Source of the DNA: Nitrospiraceae bacterium
Lineage (GTDB): Bacteria; Nitrospirota; Nitrospiria; Nitrospirales; UBA2166
Assembly: GCA_002726235.1 (NCBI GenBank)
Contig: PBSN01000007.1
Coordinates: 1-64,000 of the forward strand
Length of the DNA stretch: 64,000 bases
Direction: 5' to 3'
Part shown: piece by piece, positions 27,703 through 35,691 of the stretch
How positions within the stretch are numbered: position 1 is the stretch's first letter
How the letters are laid out: the number at the start of each line of letters is the position of its first letter
Made by a program: the position numbers and the translations under genes
Notes under the pieces: generated by a model
The model's input: only the letters and a program-made list of their open reading frames with translations
The model's database searches: none
Told to the model about the DNA's origin: nothing

Positions 27703-28392
27703 ATGAATCGTCAGGTTGCGGTTTTAGGCTTGGGACGCTTTGGGTCGAGTGTCGTTGAAGCTTTGGTGAAGCGCAGTGTTGATGTTCTCGCGATTGACAA
27801 CAATCCGGAAAGTGTTCAAAAGATCAGCGAGATCGCGACCTATGCTGTGCAGTGTGATGCCACCGATGTCAAGGCGTTGCGGGCTGTCAATGCGCAGGAT
27901 GTAGATGTTGCGGTGGTTAGTATGGGGCAGGATGTTGAAGCTACGATTTTGATCGTCATGATTTTGAAGGATCTTGGCATTAAGGACATTGTTGCCAAGG
28001 CATTTACTCCACTCCATGGAAAGATTTTGACCAATCTTGGTGTGAAGGAGGTCATTTATCCGGAACGCGATGCTGCCGTTCGTCTCTCACGGAGACTTGC
28101 GGCGCCACGTGTATTGCAATATCTCGAAGTATCATCTGGGTATTTTATTGAGGAGGTCAAAGTTCCCCGAACCATGGTCGGAAAGCGTCTTGGCGAGACC
28201 AATCTTCGAACCCAATATAAAGTGAATGTCATTGGCATCAAGCATTGGGTACAGAAGACGGAAAAAGGGCAGGCCGTGATGGCCCTCAATTTCAATTTTG
28301 TACCGTCACCGGAAGATCTCCTAGACGACGGCGATGTCATTGTGGTGCTTGGAAAACCGGCTGATTTAGAGTGGCTTGCTGCGTTTGAATGA
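27703..28392 (+). CDS. ktrA: Potassium uptake regulatory subunit (KtrA/TrkA, RCK domain)
   Basis: The 229-residue cytoplasmic protein begins MNRQVAVLGLGRFGSSV, a nucleotide-binding Rossmann (TrkA-N) motif, with acidic residues after the second strand (LAIDNNPE). A TrkA-C domain lies from about residue 140. GGAGG five bases before the ATG at 27703 fixes the start. RCK proteins gate the pore in response to ATP, ADP or NADH. It follows the pore gene by 64 bases. Confidence 0.93.
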   Translation: MNRQVAVLGLGRFGSSVVEALVKRSVDVLAIDNNPESVQKISEIATYAVQCDATDVKALRAVNAQDVDVAVVSMGQDVEATILIVMILKDLGIKDIVAKAFTPLHGKILTNLGVKEVIYPERDAAVRLSRRLAAPRVLQYLEVSSGYFIEEVKVPRTMVGKRLGETNLRTQYKVNVIGIKHWVQKTEKGQAVMALNFNFVPSPEDLLDDGDVIVVLGKPADLEWLAAFE

Positions 28393-28437
28393 GCAATACC
28401 GCCGTGTTCTACCTTCGATACTCCTCTTCAAAGTGGG

Positions 28438-29001
28438 ATGAAGTTTTACCTGAATAGGTGGCCCCTTGCCACGGTGTTTCTAGGCATTGCCGCTGTGCTG
28501 GCTTTGCTGATTGGAATCGGCGTTGAAAAACCAAAGCGCGTTGCTGAGGTTCCCGGCGTGTTTAAGAATGCTGATGCTGAGATTGATCGCTTTTCCTTCA
28601 TTCAAACAAAAGATGGAAAAATGCAATGGAAGGTTCAAGCTCGTCGTGCGCGAATTGTAGAAAACGAATTCAAGGCTGTGTTGGAAGATCCTCGAGTAAC
28701 GCTCTTTAAGGAGGAGGGAGCTCAGATGATTTTAGAAGGGGATGAAGGTGTGGTGGATACCGAATCGCATAATTTTACGTTGAAGAAACGCGAAGGCTCC
28801 ATTCCCATCCATTTGGAGAGCGGGTACACTATCTATACGAATCAGTTGCAGTGGATTGACCAGAATCAAGAGATCTCTACCGATGCACCGGTTACGATTT
28901 ATGGTGATGGGATCGAAATTACAGGCTTGGGCTTACGGGGGGTGCTTGGGACTGAGACCTTCACAATTACCAATGATGTCCGTGCCGTGGTTGCGAACTA
29001 G
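28438..29001 (+). CDS. lptC: LPS export ABC transporter periplasmic protein LptC
   Basis: The 187-residue protein has one N-terminal membrane helix (about 9-27) followed by a beta-jellyroll-like domain. Motifs include DGKMQWKVQARRARI, DPRVTLFKEEGAQ and GDEGVVDTESHNF. LptC links the LptBFG transporter to LptA across the periplasm. It is the first of lptC-lptA-lptB; lptF and lptG are not in the window. Confidence 0.9.
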   Translation: MKFYLNRWPLATVFLGIAAVLALLIGIGVEKPKRVAEVPGVFKNADAEIDRFSFIQTKDGKMQWKVQARRARIVENEFKAVLEDPRVTLFKEEGAQMILEGDEGVVDTESHNFTLKKREGSIPIHLESGYTIYTNQLQWIDQNQEISTDAPVTIYGDGIEITGLGLRGVLGTETFTITNDVRAVVAN

Positions 29002-29515
29002 TCTCCTCTTCCTTGGCATTTTTCTTCTGTGCGGAGTGGCGTGGGCGATGGAGGATCAAGACTCGGATCCCATTGTCATTACGTCGCAAAGTCTGGTGGT
29101 CCATAATCGGAATGATCAAGCCATTTTTGAAGGTCAGGTCATGTTGATTCAGGGAGCTTTTCGGCTCACAGCCGATCGTATGGTTGTGTTTTTTGCGGAT
29201 CAGGCTGCGTCCAACGATCCGGGCGTCCCGGCCGTCGCTGGCCAGAAAATTTCTATGATTAAAGCAGTTGGGCATGTCAAGATTGTGGACGGGGATCAAT
29301 CAGCGACTGGGAAGAAGGCTGTGTTTTATGGCAAGGAGGAAAAAGTTGTCCTGACTGGACAACCGGAGATCTGGCAGCACGGGTATCGTGTTACTGGGAA
29401 AAAATTGACCCTCTTTCTTAAAGAGGATCGTAGCGTGGTTGAGGGAGGAAGCCAGGTTGTGATTACCGACAGCGGCTCACTGAACTTGGGTGCTTCTGCA
29501 GAGGATGAGCATTGA
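28976..29515 (+). CDS. lptA: LPS transport periplasmic bridge protein LptA
   Basis: The protein has a signal peptide (MSVPWLRTSLLFLGIF...GVAWA) and an OstA-like domain: DPIVITSQSLVVHNRNDQAIFEGQV, FRLTADRMVVFF, VKIVDGDQSATGKKAVFYG. It forms the periplasmic LPS bridge. The start is ambiguous among ATGs at 28973 and 28976 and a GTG at 28982, all overlapping the end of lptC; 28976 gives 179 residues. It runs into lptB with a four-base overlap. Confidence 0.9.
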   Translation: MSVPWLRTSLLFLGIFLLCGVAWAMEDQDSDPIVITSQSLVVHNRNDQAIFEGQVMLIQGAFRLTADRMVVFFADQAASNDPGVPAVAGQKISMIKAVGHVKIVDGDQSATGKKAVFYGKEEKVVLTGQPEIWQHGYRVTGKKLTLFLKEDRSVVEGGSQVVITDSGSLNLGASAEDEH

Positions 29516-30261
29516 CCGCTGTGAGTTGTGCCACGAAATCGCTTGATGCCAGAGTGCTCGAAAAAGTTATCAAAGGGAGACGTGTTGTCAGGTCTGTGAG
29601 TGTGAAGGTTCAGTCAAATGAGATTGTTGGGTTATTAGGACCCAACGGAGCCGGAAAAACAACAGTGTTTGGTATGATTGTCGGCTTGGTCAGCCCTGAT
29701 AATGGGGCAATCTTTCACAACGGTGAAGAAATCACTGGCCTTCCCATGTATAAGCGTGCGCGCAAAGGGATTGCCTATCTTCCACAAGAGCCATCCGTGT
29801 TTCGGCGACTTTCGGTTGAGCAAAATCTGCTAGCTATTCTTGAAACGCTCAACCTCTCCAAGCAGGAGTGTCAGCAACGTCTTGAAAATGTCTTGGCAGA
29901 ACTCTCTATTGGGCACATTCGAACTCAGAAAGCATTTACCCTCTCAGGAGGAGAGCGTCGGCGCGTTGAGATTGGAAGAGCTCTTGTAATGGATCCCGAT
30001 TTTCTTCTTTTGGATGAACCGTTTGCCGGGATTGATCCCATCGCGGTGAACCAGCTTCAATCAACGATTATGCATCTCAAGCACCAAGGTATAGGGCTGT
30101 TGATTACAGACCACAACGTTCAGGAAACGCTTTCGATTACCGATAGAGCGTATATATTAAGTGATGGTGAGGTGGTAGAATCCGGGAGTCCAGCGGATAT
30201 TGTGAGTAGTCCGATGGCTCGTGCCGTGTATCTCGGGGATCGCTTCCGATTAACTGAGTAA
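29512..30261 (+). CDS. lptB: LPS export ABC transporter ATPase LptB
   Basis: The 249-residue ATPase has Walker A LLGPNGAGKTTVFGM, Q-loop YLPQEPSVFRRLSVEQNL, signature LSGGERRRVEIGRAL, Walker B FLLLDEPFAGIDP and switch His ITDHNV, all typical of LptB. It powers LPS extraction by LptFG. The apparent start is a TTG overlapping the lptA stop; a GTG at 29521 is an alternative. It is followed after 13 bases by rpoN, a widely conserved order. Confidence 0.95.
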   Translation: MTAVSCATKSLDARVLEKVIKGRRVVRSVSVKVQSNEIVGLLGPNGAGKTTVFGMIVGLVSPDNGAIFHNGEEITGLPMYKRARKGIAYLPQEPSVFRRLSVEQNLLAILETLNLSKQECQQRLENVLAELSIGHIRTQKAFTLSGGERRRVEIGRALVMDPDFLLLDEPFAGIDPIAVNQLQSTIMHLKHQGIGLLITDHNVQETLSITDRAYILSDGEVVESGSPADIVSSPMARAVYLGDRFRLTE

Positions 30262-30274
30262 CAGAGATAATAGT

Positions 30275-31663
30275 GTGGCAATGAAATTGCAAATGGATAT
30301 GCGGCTGTCGCAACGGCTCGTCATGACACCGCAATTGCAACAATCCATTAAGTTGCTACAGATGTCGCGGTTGGAGCTAGAGCAAACGGTGTCTGAATAT
30401 TTGGTTGAGAATCCTCTGTTGGAGGAGGTGGAGCCGGATGTGTCCGCCGAAGATGAAACTTCTCCTGTGAGCCTAGATCCTAACTCGCAAAGCATTGATT
30501 GGCAGGGATGGAGCAACATGAGGCAGAGTGGCTATGTTGCTTCGGGCGATGAGGTTTCCCGCAATCAACGGGTGGCAACTGAAACAACACTTGAAGAGCA
30601 TCTCTTGTGGCAGCTGAATCTTTCCGCCTTGACTGATGAAGAGAAGTCCATTGCACAACTCATCATTGGAAATATTGATGAGCGTGGATATTTGTGTTGT
30701 AGCCTGGAGGACGTCGTGGCAGGTACGTCTGTATCTCCGGAGAGCGTCGGAGTTGTTTTCCGGCAGGTTCAAGGGTTTGATCCCCCCGGTGTTGCAGCAC
30801 GTGATCTGAGAGAATGTCTTCTCATTCAAGCTGAGAGCCTTGGTCTGTCGCACTCGCTTGTCTGGATAATCATTGATCGATTTCTTCCTCACTTGGAACG
30901 AAAAAAATACAAGGCCATTGCCAAGGTACTTGGTGTTGGCCTTCACGAAATTTCCCACGCCGTAAAGATCATCGAAGGGATGGAGCCTCGCCCCGGGCGG
31001 CCGTTCTACAATGTAGACAATCAAGCCATTATTCCTGATGTCATTGTTATGTGGTTTGAAGGGAAGTGGCACGTTCTTCGTAATGATGATGGTCTTCCAC
31101 GCATTCGGATCCAACCTAAATATCAGGCACTGGTGGCAAAAGGGTCGGTTGAGGCGAAAGAGACGCAGATCTATCTGGGAGAAAAAATGCGTTTGGCGAG
31201 ATGGTTGGTCCGAAGCCTTGATCAACGCAATAAAACCATCATGAGGGTGGCGGAAAGTATTCTGAAATTTCAGGAACCATTTTTCTCCAAGGGGCGAGAA
31301 TATTTGAAGCCGTTGGTGTTGAGGCAGGTTGCAGATGATGTGTCGATGCATGAATCCACTGTGAGTAGGGTGACTGTAAACAAGTATCTCTATTCTCCAC
31401 AGAGGGGGATGTTTAGCCTGAAGCATTTTTTTTCTGGAGGTATTGCACGTATGGGTGGTGAATTGCCTGACGTGACGCCTGAAACTGTCCGTGAAATGAT
31501 TCGGAAGATCATTGCTGAAGAAAATACCTATCACCCGCTCAGCGATCAGGAGATAGTGAATCGACTTAGTCAACAAAAGGTCGCTTTTGCTCGACGAACG
31601 GTTGCGAAGTATCGGACAGAACTTCGCATTGCTCCGGCAAATCAACGGAAGGTGGCATTCTAG
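30275..31663 (+). CDS. rpoN: RNA polymerase sigma-54 factor
   Basis: The 462-residue protein shows region I (LSQRLVMTPQLQQSIKLLQM), an acidic region II, the core-binding domain with GFDPPGVAARDLRECL, the HTH (DVSMHESTVSRVTVNKYLYSP) and the C-terminal RpoN box ARRTVAKYR. It directs transcription from -24/-12 promoters with AAA+ activators. Its place between lptB and hpf is the standard order. Confidence 0.97.
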   Translation: MAMKLQMDMRLSQRLVMTPQLQQSIKLLQMSRLELEQTVSEYLVENPLLEEVEPDVSAEDETSPVSLDPNSQSIDWQGWSNMRQSGYVASGDEVSRNQRVATETTLEEHLLWQLNLSALTDEEKSIAQLIIGNIDERGYLCCSLEDVVAGTSVSPESVGVVFRQVQGFDPPGVAARDLRECLLIQAESLGLSHSLVWIIIDRFLPHLERKKYKAIAKVLGVGLHEISHAVKIIEGMEPRPGRPFYNVDNQAIIPDVIVMWFEGKWHVLRNDDGLPRIRIQPKYQALVAKGSVEAKETQIYLGEKMRLARWLVRSLDQRNKTIMRVAESILKFQEPFFSKGREYLKPLVLRQVADDVSMHESTVSRVTVNKYLYSPQRGMFSLKHFFSGGIARMGGELPDVTPETVREMIRKIIAEENTYHPLSDQEIVNRLSQQKVAFARRTVAKYRTELRIAPANQRKVAF

Positions 31664-31707
31664 TTCGCGGTGCAATCGAACGTTTGCTGTATGAGAGAGG
31701 TGGAAGG

Positions 31708-32235
31708 ATGACGATCAATCTTACGGGGAAGCAGGTCGTTCTTGACGAAGCTCTGCGGCAGTATGTCGACAAAAAAGTCGAAAAACTGGGGCAGTATGGG
31801 GCAAAACTTCATGACGTCCACATTATGCTCGCGATGGAAAAGTATCGTGCGCTGGCAGACATTTCGGTGAATGTGGGTGGTCATGCGGTGGTTGCGAAAG
31901 CGGAGACAAAGACACTCTATCGGTCAATTGATGGTGTGATGGAGAAGATAGAACGACAGCTTATGCGATATCGAGGTAAACTCCTTGGAGTCAAAACACG
32001 CCATGCAGGTGCGCCAACGGAATCATTGCGTGATGGTAGCGGTGTTGACTCCAACCATCTTGGCATCAAGACTCGGACTATCTCTGTGGCTTTGGCATCT
32101 GCGGAAAAAGCACTTGAGGCGATGGCATCTTTTGAAGATAATTGCATGGTTTTTTCTGATGAACGCACGGCGCGGTTTCGCATCGTACACCGCCGTCCTG
32201 ATGGAGAAGTGGAAATCCTGGATCCGCTAACCTAG
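31708..32235 (+). CDS. hpf: Ribosome hibernation promoting factor (long HPF)
   Basis: The 175-residue protein has the HPF N-domain (MTINLTGKQVVLDEALRQYV, ADISVNVGGHAVVAKAE) and a C-terminal dimerisation domain (IVHRRPDGEVEILDP) joined by a linker. This is the long form, which makes 100S ribosome dimers by itself. Start at 31708 follows GGAAGG. Its TAG stop lies inside the left tip of an inverted-repeat element (32232-32399). Confidence 0.93.
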   Translation: MTINLTGKQVVLDEALRQYVDKKVEKLGQYGAKLHDVHIMLAMEKYRALADISVNVGGHAVVAKAETKTLYRSIDGVMEKIERQLMRYRGKLLGVKTRHAGAPTESLRDGSGVDSNHLGIKTRTISVALASAEKALEAMASFEDNCMVFSDERTARFRIVHRRPDGEVEILDPLT

Positions 32236-32399
32236 CAGAGTGTTGAAAAATTCAAAGCACCAAAAGTGTCAGTTGAAAGGCAGGATGTTCAACACCGGCA
32301 GAGCCGCAGTTTCTTAGGCGTGCGGAGCGTACGAGGAGTCGTGTGAGTACGTTAATGGGTCGGGAATATCGTTGGAGACCTTTTTCAACATCCTGTTAG
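32232..32399. repeat. MITE-like inverted-repeat element, copy 1
   Basis: Left tip ctagcagagtgttgaaaaa (32232-32250) and right tip tttttcaacatcctgttag (32381-32399) are reverse complements with 16 of 19 matches. An internal motif gatgttcaacacc (about 32284-32296) repeats the tip in shorter form. The left tip supplies the TAG stop of hpf. The related copy 2 lies at 57854-57948. It fills nearly all of the gap between hpf and rapZ. Confidence 0.75.
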
Positions 32400-32447
32400 G
32401 GCCAACGGGCATCGTTGGCCAAGATTTCTGTTCCGCTCTTATTTACC

Positions 32448-33323
32448 ATGTCTAATGCCTCAGGTGTTCAGCTCATCGTCATTACCGGTCTCTCCGGTGC
32501 AGGGAAAAGTTTGGCTATCCGTTGTCTGGAAGATTGTGGGTTCTTTTGTGTTGACAATCTTCCAGCCCCATTGCTCCTGAAGTTTGTCGAACTTTGTACC
32601 CAGAAGGGAGCAGAAATTTGCCGCGTGGGATTAGGTATCGATATCCGGGAGCGAGGGTTTCTCGGCGAGGTGGTGGCCATATTGAAACGATGGCGGGACG
32701 AGGGGTTTTTCGTCGAGGTGTTGTTTATCGAAGCGCGGGATGACGTACTTTTCCGAAGGTTCTCGGAAAGTCGTCGGCCTCATCCCTTAGCGGGAGACAG
32801 ATCCGCAATGGAGGCCATACGATACGAGCGGAGCTTAATGAACGAATTGCGTCATACTTCTGACAGAATCATTGACACGTCTGATTTATTGGTACACGAT
32901 TTTAGAGCAGCCGTCGTCCAATATTGCCTAAGTGCTGGGGGAACCGGAACTTTTCGGATCTTGATTGTTACTTTTGGGTATAAATATGGCATTCCGTATG
33001 ATGCGGATCTTCTCTTCGACGTGAGATTTCTGAAAAACCCTTACTTTGTTAACGAGTTGAAGGATTTTACAGGGGAGAATCCTCGTGTGCTGGATTTTGT
33101 ATTGGGTTTGGATGAAACGAAACCGTTTTTGATGAAGACAGAAGAATTGCTCTGGACGATTTTACCGCTCTACAAGCGTGAAGGAAAACGGTATCTGACT
33201 ATCGGGATTGGTTGTACTGGAGGGCGACACCGATCCGTCTCCATCGGGAGCACGCTTGCGGAAAATATTCGTGTAGCTGGGTATGAGGTCACCTTACGTC
33301 ACCGAGATATGACGCAGCCATAG
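32448..33323 (+). CDS. rapZ: RapZ-type RNase adapter / nucleotide-binding protein
   Basis: The 291-residue protein has Walker A ITGLSGAGKSLAIRCLED, GFFCVDNLPAPLL, and the C-terminal VTFGYKYGIPYDADLLFDVRF and IGIGCTGGRHRSV motifs of the RapZ/YvcJ family. In enterics RapZ controls GlmZ small RNA and amino-sugar synthesis. Start at ATG 32448 gives a family-like length; no clear ribosome site is visible, possibly because the repeat element was inserted upstream. ptsN, which often lies before it, is absent. Confidence 0.94.
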   Translation: MSNASGVQLIVITGLSGAGKSLAIRCLEDCGFFCVDNLPAPLLLKFVELCTQKGAEICRVGLGIDIRERGFLGEVVAILKRWRDEGFFVEVLFIEARDDVLFRRFSESRRPHPLAGDRSAMEAIRYERSLMNELRHTSDRIIDTSDLLVHDFRAAVVQYCLSAGGTGTFRILIVTFGYKYGIPYDADLLFDVRFLKNPYFVNELKDFTGENPRVLDFVLGLDETKPFLMKTEELLWTILPLYKREGKRYLTIGIGCTGGRHRSVSIGSTLAENIRVAGYEVTLRHRDMTQP

Positions 33324-33354
33324 GCCATCGGACGATTACAGGACAGATCAAGTT

Positions 33355-33486
33355 GTGAGGTGGGTTTCACACGAGAAACCGGTTGTCGGACTCGACATCG
33401 CGTCACACGCGGTTAAAGTCGAGTTGTTCTTGTTGCAAATGGAAATACAGGATGGACAAGTTTGGGATCGCGTCTCTGCCTTCTGA
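33355..33486 (+). pseudogene. pilM: N-terminal remnant of a PilM-like type IV pilus ATPase
   Basis: From a GTG at 33355 the frame reads 43 residues, including PVVGLDIASHAVKVEL, then stops. This is the phosphate-1 motif and first strand of the actin-like PilM family (consensus VGLDIGSxxVKxVEL); compare FVGLDIGSTTVRV in the gspL gene of this window. The rest of pilM is missing. It lies directly upstream of aroK-aroB, where many bacteria have pilMNOPQ, so it looks like the leftover of a deleted pilus operon. The short length means chance similarity cannot be excluded. Confidence 0.5.
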
Positions 33487-33564
33487 GGGTGTTGTGGATG
33501 GGGAGTTATGATTCGCAGCGTTGTGAAATAATATGTAAGTGGGTCTTGTGCGGATCGCTGTGCA

Positions 33565-34128
33565 ATGATGGGGTATGACTCAAGTATTGTCATCGTGGGG
33601 TTTATGGGCACAGGCAAGACCGTCGTTGGTTCGGTGTTAGCGAAGGAGCTTGGTGTCCGCTTTTTCGATACCGATCGGTTGATAGAAGAGGCTCAGGGGA
33701 TGCTGATCGCGGACATTTTCAGCCGGGATGGAGAGGAGGTGTTTCGCACAATGGAGAAGCAAACGGTACGTAATGTTGTCTCTTCTGCGAAACGCGAGCC
33801 GTGCATCATTGCTACTGGGGGAGGCACTGTCGTTGATGTAGAGAACCTGCAGCGGCTGAAGACGATTGGCCTGATGGTCTGTTTGTATGCGGATCCAGAG
33901 GTCATTCATGCGCGCACAGTGGATGATGCCTGTCGACCACTGTTGCCCACCGGTGAAACTGTGGATCGGCTTTCGGCGATTGTCGAATTGTTGGCTGTGC
34001 GTCGGCCCTTCTACGAAAGTGCTGACATTTGTATTGATACGAGTCAACACGGTGTGAACAGCGTCGTGACCAGCGTAATTGACCATATCAATAGCATCGA
34101 GAGCAAACGTCTGAATTGCTTACATTGA
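33565..34128 (+). CDS. aroK: Shikimate kinase
   Basis: The 187-residue enzyme has Walker A VGFMGTGKTVVGSVLA, the shikimate-binding FFDTDRLIEE and FRTMEKQTV, ATGGGTVVD, and the lid RPLLPTGE. It phosphorylates shikimate in aromatic amino acid synthesis. Two ATG codons occur in tandem at the start. aroB follows after one base. Confidence 0.95.
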   Translation: MMGYDSSIVIVGFMGTGKTVVGSVLAKELGVRFFDTDRLIEEAQGMLIADIFSRDGEEVFRTMEKQTVRNVVSSAKREPCIIATGGGTVVDVENLQRLKTIGLMVCLYADPEVIHARTVDDACRPLLPTGETVDRLSAIVELLAVRRPFYESADICIDTSQHGVNSVVTSVIDHINSIESKRLNCLH

Positions 34129-34129
34129 A

Positions 34130-35311
34130 TTGCGTGAGAAAGAGTGGAATAACGTGGTACAGAATTCAACCCTTGGAATATCTCGAAAGCAAATCAATGG
34201 TCGAGGTAGCTCAATAGTGCAGGTTCGGTTGCGCGCGAGGAGTTATCCTGTCGAAATTGGAAAAGGGATTTTTTCACGGTTTGGCAAACGTTTGAGTAAG
34301 TTACGACCGGCCGTCATTGGGATGAAGGTGGCGGTTGTAACAAACCCTCGATTGCTCAAGTTGTATGGGAAAGGCCTCATCCATAACCTCCGGGCTGAAG
34401 GTTTTGCAGTCACAACGATTGTAGTGCCGGATGGGGAGCGCTCTAAGGATCTGTCGTGGGTCGGCCGTATTATTGATAAGCTCGTCGCGGGGAAGTTTGA
34501 ACGGCGATCTGCATTGATTGCGCTTGGAGGCGGCGTGATCGGAGATCTCACCGGTTTTGCGGCCTCGGCATATTTACGCGGGATTCCCTATATTCATGTT
34601 CCGACGACTGTCATTGCTCAGGTTGATTCGAGTGTTGGGGGAAAGACGGCCGTCAATCATGCTAAGGGGAAGAATCTGATCGGAGCATTTTACCAGCCGA
34701 AATTGGTGTTCGCTGATGTCGAAGTGCTCAACTCCCTTAATTTTCGAGAGTTAATTGGGGGGCTGGCCGAGGTGATTAAGTACGGCGTTATCGCAGACGC
34801 AAAGCTTTTCAGGTTTCTCGAGACCGATATGGCGAGGATCCTCAGTCGTGACCCTGATGCCTGGCTCTATCTTGTGAGTCGTTCATGTGCAATCAAGGCA
34901 GCAGTGGTCAGCGCGGATGAGCGGGAAGGGGACCGTCGTCGGATTTTAAATTATGGACATACCTTGGGACATGCCATTGAGACGGTCACGAGCTACCGAG
35001 GGTATACACATGGTGAAGCCATTGCCATGGGGATGGTATTTGCGGCGCAATTGTCTGTTGCAGAGGGCTTGTGTGGTACGACGACGGCGAAGCGCCAGTG
35101 TGATCTCCTCGTAAAAGCGGGGTTGCCGACGACAATGCCGGGCCTTCCTCACGCCGCTGTCATGCATGCCATGGATCGAGATAAAAAGGTTGTTGCCGAA
35201 CAGGTGAACTTTGTGCTCGTTGACCGTATCGGTCGGGTGAGGGTCAAAACGATAGAAAAGCAAAAAATACGACGTGCGCTCAAGAGCTTTTGTCAGAGCA
35301 CGAGTTCTTGA
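34130..35311 (+). CDS. aroB: 3-dehydroquinate synthase
   Basis: The 393-residue enzyme has the NAD-binding and substrate motifs of AroB: VVPDGERSKDL, IALGGGVIGDLTGFAAS, HVPTTVIAQVDSSVGGKTAVNH, and NYGHTLGHAIE with metal-binding His residues. The first about 30 residues are not family-like; a start further in, near MREKEWNN or a GTG around 34154, is possible. It catalyses the second step of the shikimate pathway. Confidence 0.95.
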   Translation: MREKEWNNVVQNSTLGISRKQINGRGSSIVQVRLRARSYPVEIGKGIFSRFGKRLSKLRPAVIGMKVAVVTNPRLLKLYGKGLIHNLRAEGFAVTTIVVPDGERSKDLSWVGRIIDKLVAGKFERRSALIALGGGVIGDLTGFAASAYLRGIPYIHVPTTVIAQVDSSVGGKTAVNHAKGKNLIGAFYQPKLVFADVEVLNSLNFRELIGGLAEVIKYGVIADAKLFRFLETDMARILSRDPDAWLYLVSRSCAIKAAVVSADEREGDRRRILNYGHTLGHAIETVTSYRGYTHGEAIAMGMVFAAQLSVAEGLCGTTTAKRQCDLLVKAGLPTTMPGLPHAAVMHAMDRDKKVVAEQVNFVLVDRIGRVRVKTIEKQKIRRALKSFCQSTSS

Positions 35312-35691
35312 TGATGGCATAGGGCTAACTGTTTGAGGGGTTGTTCTTCGGTTGTCTCGCGGTTTTTAGCTTGTGGCGCCTGTGGGCATTATGGCGTATG
35401 GGGTAATTGAGGACTTCGTCTCCGAAACACGCCATTGCCGCAAACGAAGAATTTTTCAGCATTCTCACCGAGAATTCCCACGAGGAAGGAATGGACACAT
35501 AGCTACATCGTGGGTCCGCGTTTACACTCCGTTTCAGTTTTTCTCTTCGTTGAATTGGTCTAGGAGCCCCTGCGTGTCAATGCCCTCTCCGAAGGCACCT
35601 GAACCTTGTGTTGTCTGCTGAGAGTGTGTGACAATCAGCGGAGGATTTGTGAGATACAATACAAATCATGCAAGCATATGACTGAGGGGGT
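35312..35691. other. Intergenic region with a coding-like minus-strand remnant
   Basis: No intact gene is seen. On the minus strand, between 35671 and a stop at 35534-35536, an open stretch reads TNPPLIVTHSQQ then GSGAFGEGIDTQGLLDQF and ends EEKN. The composition is that of real protein but it has no start with a ribosome site and I recognise no family; it may be the 3' end of a lost gene. The remaining bases show nothing clear. Confidence 0.35.

Noticed and set aside
30473-31675. Minus-strand open frame of 400 codons opposite rpoN
   Set aside because: It is the antisense shadow of a certain sigma-54 gene; its translation is not protein-like (runs of R, H and S).
35373-35621. Plus-strand frame of 82 residues after aroB
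   Set aside because: No ribosome site and unusual composition; lies opposite a better coding-like minus remnant.
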